From CAYNFH01 sp964396385 (GTDB taxonomy: Bacteria; Armatimonadota; Chthonomonadetes; Chthonomonadales; CAJBBX01), in contig CAYNFH010000100.1 of the NCBI GenBank assembly GCA_964396385.1, forward strand, positions 1 to 22,303: a stretch of 22,303 nucleotides of DNA. The letters are read 5' to 3'. The position numbers were made by a program, and so were the translations under genes. A model generated the notes under the pieces. That model was given only the letters and a program-made list of their open reading frames with translations. It had not been told where the DNA came from and did no database searches. Below are positions 20,618 through 22,303 of this stretch, piece by piece (position 1 is the first letter of the stretch; every line of letters begins with the position of its first letter).

Positions 20618-21855
20618 AACTCGCGAGGAGATTTCGTCCCATCAATGTACACGGGCCGCTCCTATGTCATCCCGAGCTCCGCGAGGGATCTGCTTTTCGG
20701 TACCTGTGCGTACTCTCTAACTCTAGAAGCCATACCGTCCCGTTGTCATTCCGACCGAAGGGAGGAATCTGGCCGCTCTGTCTCGGAGCCAGATTCCTCG
20801 CTGGCGCTCGGAATGACACATTGGGCGTGATCGCACTTATCCTGCTCCTATCAGTGTTTAGCGGCCCCGCGCGGGCGCAGCAACCGCCGAACCCGTTTAA
20901 CGTGGAGGCGCGAGAGTACCTTGGCACGCCGCAGTCGGAGGCGGCGGTTCGGAAAGGGCTGGAGTTCCTGGCCCGCCGCCAGCAGCCGGACGGCCACTGG
21001 AACAGCGGCAATTACAACGCGGATGCGGCTATCAGCGGCCTGTGCACCATGGCGTTCCTGTCCGCGGGGTACCAGCCGGGTCGCGGCAAGTACGGCCCGC
21101 AGCTCGACCGTGCGGTGGACTACCTGGCGGACAGCGTGCAACGGAGCGGGCTGGTAGGTCGCGGCGGCGGAAACGCGGGTCCTCCCATGTACGGCCACGG
21201 CTTCGCCACGCTCGCTCTGGCCGAGATCTATGGAATGACCAAGCGGCCGGACTTCAAGAGCAAGCTGGAGAACGCCGTCCAGCTCATTCTCTCCACGCAG
21301 AACGCCGAGGGCGGATGGCGGTACCAGCCGCAGGCGAACGACGCCGACATCTCCGTTACGGCGGTGCAGGTGCTTGCGCTACGCGGCGCCCACAATGCGG
21401 GCATCAAAGTGCCGGAAGAGACCGTAAAGAAGGCTATCGAGTATATCAAGCGCTGTGCCAACAACGCGGACGGCGGCTTCAGCTACCAGACGACCTCCCG
21501 GGGCTCCGGCCCCGCGCGTACCGGCGCGGCCGTCACCTGTCTCATGATCTCCGGCGAGCGCGACTCACCGGAGTGTAAGGGCGGCGTGGAGTACCTGATC
21601 GAGCATCCGCTCGCGGGATACGAGTGGGCGTACCGCCAGCACGAGTTCTACGCGTACTACTACTGTACCCAGGCGATGTATCAGGTGGGCGGTGAGCCAT
21701 GGAAGAGCTGGTTCACGCGCCTGCGGGACCTGTTGGTAGACCGGCAGCAGCCGGATGGAAGCTGGCGGGACAGCCCCGGCCAGGAGTACGCCACCGCGAT
21801 GGCGGTCTTGGCACTCCAGGTGCCGGCCGGCCTGCTGCCGATATATCAGAAGTAG
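20614..21855 (+). CDS. Secreted prenyltransferase/squalene-oxidase repeat protein with repeat-derived N-terminal insert
   Basis: The 413-residue product has an alpha-toroid with QW-type repeats: RRQQPDGHWNSG, STQNAEGGWRYQ, NNADGGFSYQ and DRQQPDGSWRD. It lacks the features of a working terpene cyclase and belongs to the secreted alpha-toroid proteins found near MoxR/DUF4159-type operons. The ATG at 20614 overlaps the upstream stop (ATGA) and follows GGAG/GAGGG, so it is the coupled start. However, residues 18-68 are translated palindromic repeat (20665-20818). The basic start MKLARRFR and the hydrophobic VIALILLLSVFSGPARA (about 72-88) would form a normal signal peptide if joined. Translation could alternatively begin at the in-frame GTG 20827 or TTG 20821, with only weak ribosome sites. 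Confidence 0.88.
   Translation: MKLARRFRPINVHGPLLCHPELREGSAFRYLCVLSNSRSHTVPLSFRPKGGIWPLCLGARFLAGARNDTLGVIALILLLSVFSGPARAQQPPNPFNVEAREYLGTPQSEAAVRKGLEFLARRQQPDGHWNSGNYNADAAISGLCTMAFLSAGYQPGRGKYGPQLDRAVDYLADSVQRSGLVGRGGGNAGPPMYGHGFATLALAEIYGMTKRPDFKSKLENAVQLILSTQNAEGGWRYQPQANDADISVTAVQVLALRGAHNAGIKVPEETVKKAIEYIKRCANNADGGFSYQTTSRGSGPARTGAAVTCLMISGERDSPECKGGVEYLIEHPLAGYEWAYRQHEFYAYYYCTQAMYQVGGEPWKSWFTRLRDLLVDRQQPDGSWRDSPGQEYATAMAVLALQVPAGLLPIYQK
20665..20818. repeat. Palindromic TGTCATTCCGA-type repeats inside a gene start
   Basis: A first, single half-copy is at 20665-20692 (TGTCATCCCGAG then GCGAGGGATCTG). A full inverted pair follows: left 20744-20773 and right 20788-20818, about 30 bp each, differing at a few positions, with a 14-nt loop. 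The arms begin TGTCATTCCGA and contain GAGGAATCTGGC. I recall this motif class as an abundant interspersed palindrome in many bacteria, often mis-translated in databases; that comparison is from memory. Confidence 0.9.
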
Positions 21856-21914
21856 GCGTTCGGGCGTTCAGGGGCCGAATCCTGAACACCTGAACACCTG
21901 AACACCTGAACACC
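21856..21914. repeat. Paired-arm octamer repeat element (CCTGAACA type), second copy
   Basis: The left arm has GCGTTCGG and GCGTTCAG (21856-21871), the centre is GGGCCGAAT, and the right arm has four perfect CCTGAACA units (21881-21912) plus CC. It starts directly after the TAG of the prenyltransferase-repeat gene and ends 11 bp before the MoxR ATG. It shares its right-arm unit and inverted layout with 4921-4971, about 17 kb away. Confidence 0.92.
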
Positions 21915-21925
21915 AAGGACAACCG

Positions 21926-22303
21926 ATGAGCCCGACTACGTCCGTATTGAAGACAGAGAGCGATGACCTGGAGGCGCTGGCGCGCCTGCGAGAAGCCTAT
22001 CATGCCATGCGCGAGGAGATCGGGCGCGTCATCATCGGGCAGAACGACGTCATCGAGGAGCTCCTGACCGCTATCTTCGCACGCGGGCACTGCGTGCTGG
22101 TGGGCGTCCCGGGTCTCGCCAAGACGCTGCTCGTAAGCACGCTGGCGCGCACGCTCTCGCTCACCTTCAAGCGGATACAGTTCACGCCGGACCTGATGCC
22201 GGCGGACATCACGGGCACCGAGATCATCCAGGAAGACAAGGTCACCCGAGACCGCAACTTCGTCTTCATGCCGGGCCCCATCTTCGCCAACGTCATCCTC
22301 GCG
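21926..22303 (+). CDS. MoxR family AAA+ ATPase (C-terminus outside window)
   Basis: The first 126 codons are present. After a short N-terminal helix (LREAYHAMREEIGRVIIGQNDVIEELL) comes the Walker A motif GVPGLAKT at residues 60-67 in HCVLVGVPGLAKTLL, then the MoxR-specific FKRIQFTPDLMPADITGTEI and FVFMPGPIFANVILA. MoxR ATPases act as chaperone-like partners of DUF58 and VWA proteins in envelope or metal-enzyme maturation. The ATG at 21926 has AAGGAC 5-6 nt upstream. It follows the prenyltransferase-repeat gene after 70 bp occupied by an octamer element, and probably belongs to the same operon. The DUF58 gene that is normally adjacent lies about 14 kb upstream in this window. Confidence 0.95.
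   Translation, partial: MSPTTSVLKTESDDLEALARLREAYHAMREEIGRVIIGQNDVIEELLTAIFARGHCVLVGVPGLAKTLLVSTLARTLSLTFKRIQFTPDLMPADITGTEIIQEDKVTRDRNFVFMPGPIFANVILA

Noticed and set aside
20614..21855. Squalene-hopene cyclase
   Set aside because: QW-like repeats are present, but the protein is about 340 residues after the signal peptide and lacks a convincing catalytic DxDD motif in context, unlike the 600-plus residues of true cyclases.

Overview
The window is about 22.3 kb of GC-rich bacterial DNA, densely coded on both strands, with no rRNA, tRNA, CRISPR array, transposase or phage gene that I could see. The best clue to the host is the pseudopilin at 3372-4274. Its N-terminus (FTLIELLVVIAIIAILAA, then FPVFAQAREKARQ) is the form that is abundant in Armatimonadota, and related DUF1559 proteins occur in Planctomycetota. 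Secreted DUF1080 and Gfo/Idh/MocA proteins, a large Gln-rich membrane protein and a prenyltransferase-repeat protein beside MoxR fit that part of the tree. The assignment to an uncultured Armatimonadota-like bacterium is inference.

Layout. 1-1764 (minus): a Tat-exported Gfo/Idh/MocA oxidoreductase cut by the window edge, and a secreted DUF1080 protein, together suggesting 3-keto-sugar catabolism. 1809-3160: a YihY/BrkB membrane protein convergent with a YkgJ-type Cys-cluster protein. 3274-4330: a pseudopilin with its own sigma70-like promoter and a hairpin terminator. 4374-4901 (minus): a secreted tandem heavy-metal-binding-like protein. 4993-7454: a leaderless HExxH protein translationally coupled to a DUF58 protein. 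7414-9201: divergent SpoIIM-family and RDD genes. 9275-12307: an archaeal-type phosphoglycerate mutase/putative homoserine kinase divergent from an orphan HyuB subunit. 12233-13231: a DUF4349 lipoprotein. 13232-13905: a hairpin-rich gap with no confident gene. 13906-16505: a small secreted SnoaL-like protein, a PilZ protein, a YdcF-like protein and a LolA-like protein. 16811-22303: a 1268-aa Gln-rich membrane protein, a prenyltransferase-repeat protein and the start of MoxR, running as one operon to the window end.

DUF58, SpoIIM, RDD and MoxR often sit together in bacteria. Here DUF58/SpoIIM/RDD are one block and MoxR is about 14 kb away with the Gln-rich protein, so the envelope/AAA module appears split into two loci.

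The most unusual feature is a family of short tandem-repeat elements. At least seven loci share one plan: a purine-rich tandem array of 7-9 bp units, a short centre often carrying GAATCC/TCCGGA-like sequence, then a second tandem array that is usually inverted with respect to the first. Unit sequence and period differ between loci but the plan is kept. Most lie at gene boundaries; some lie inside reading frames (HyuB, DUF1080, and the 3' ends of HyuB and DUF4349). A different, palindromic repeat (TGTCATTCCGA...) is inserted in frame near the start of the prenyltransferase-repeat gene, apparently splitting its signal peptide. Several genes also look leaderless, with a -10 box 6-8 nt before the start codon, and two divergent pairs appear to share overlapping, opposed -10 boxes.
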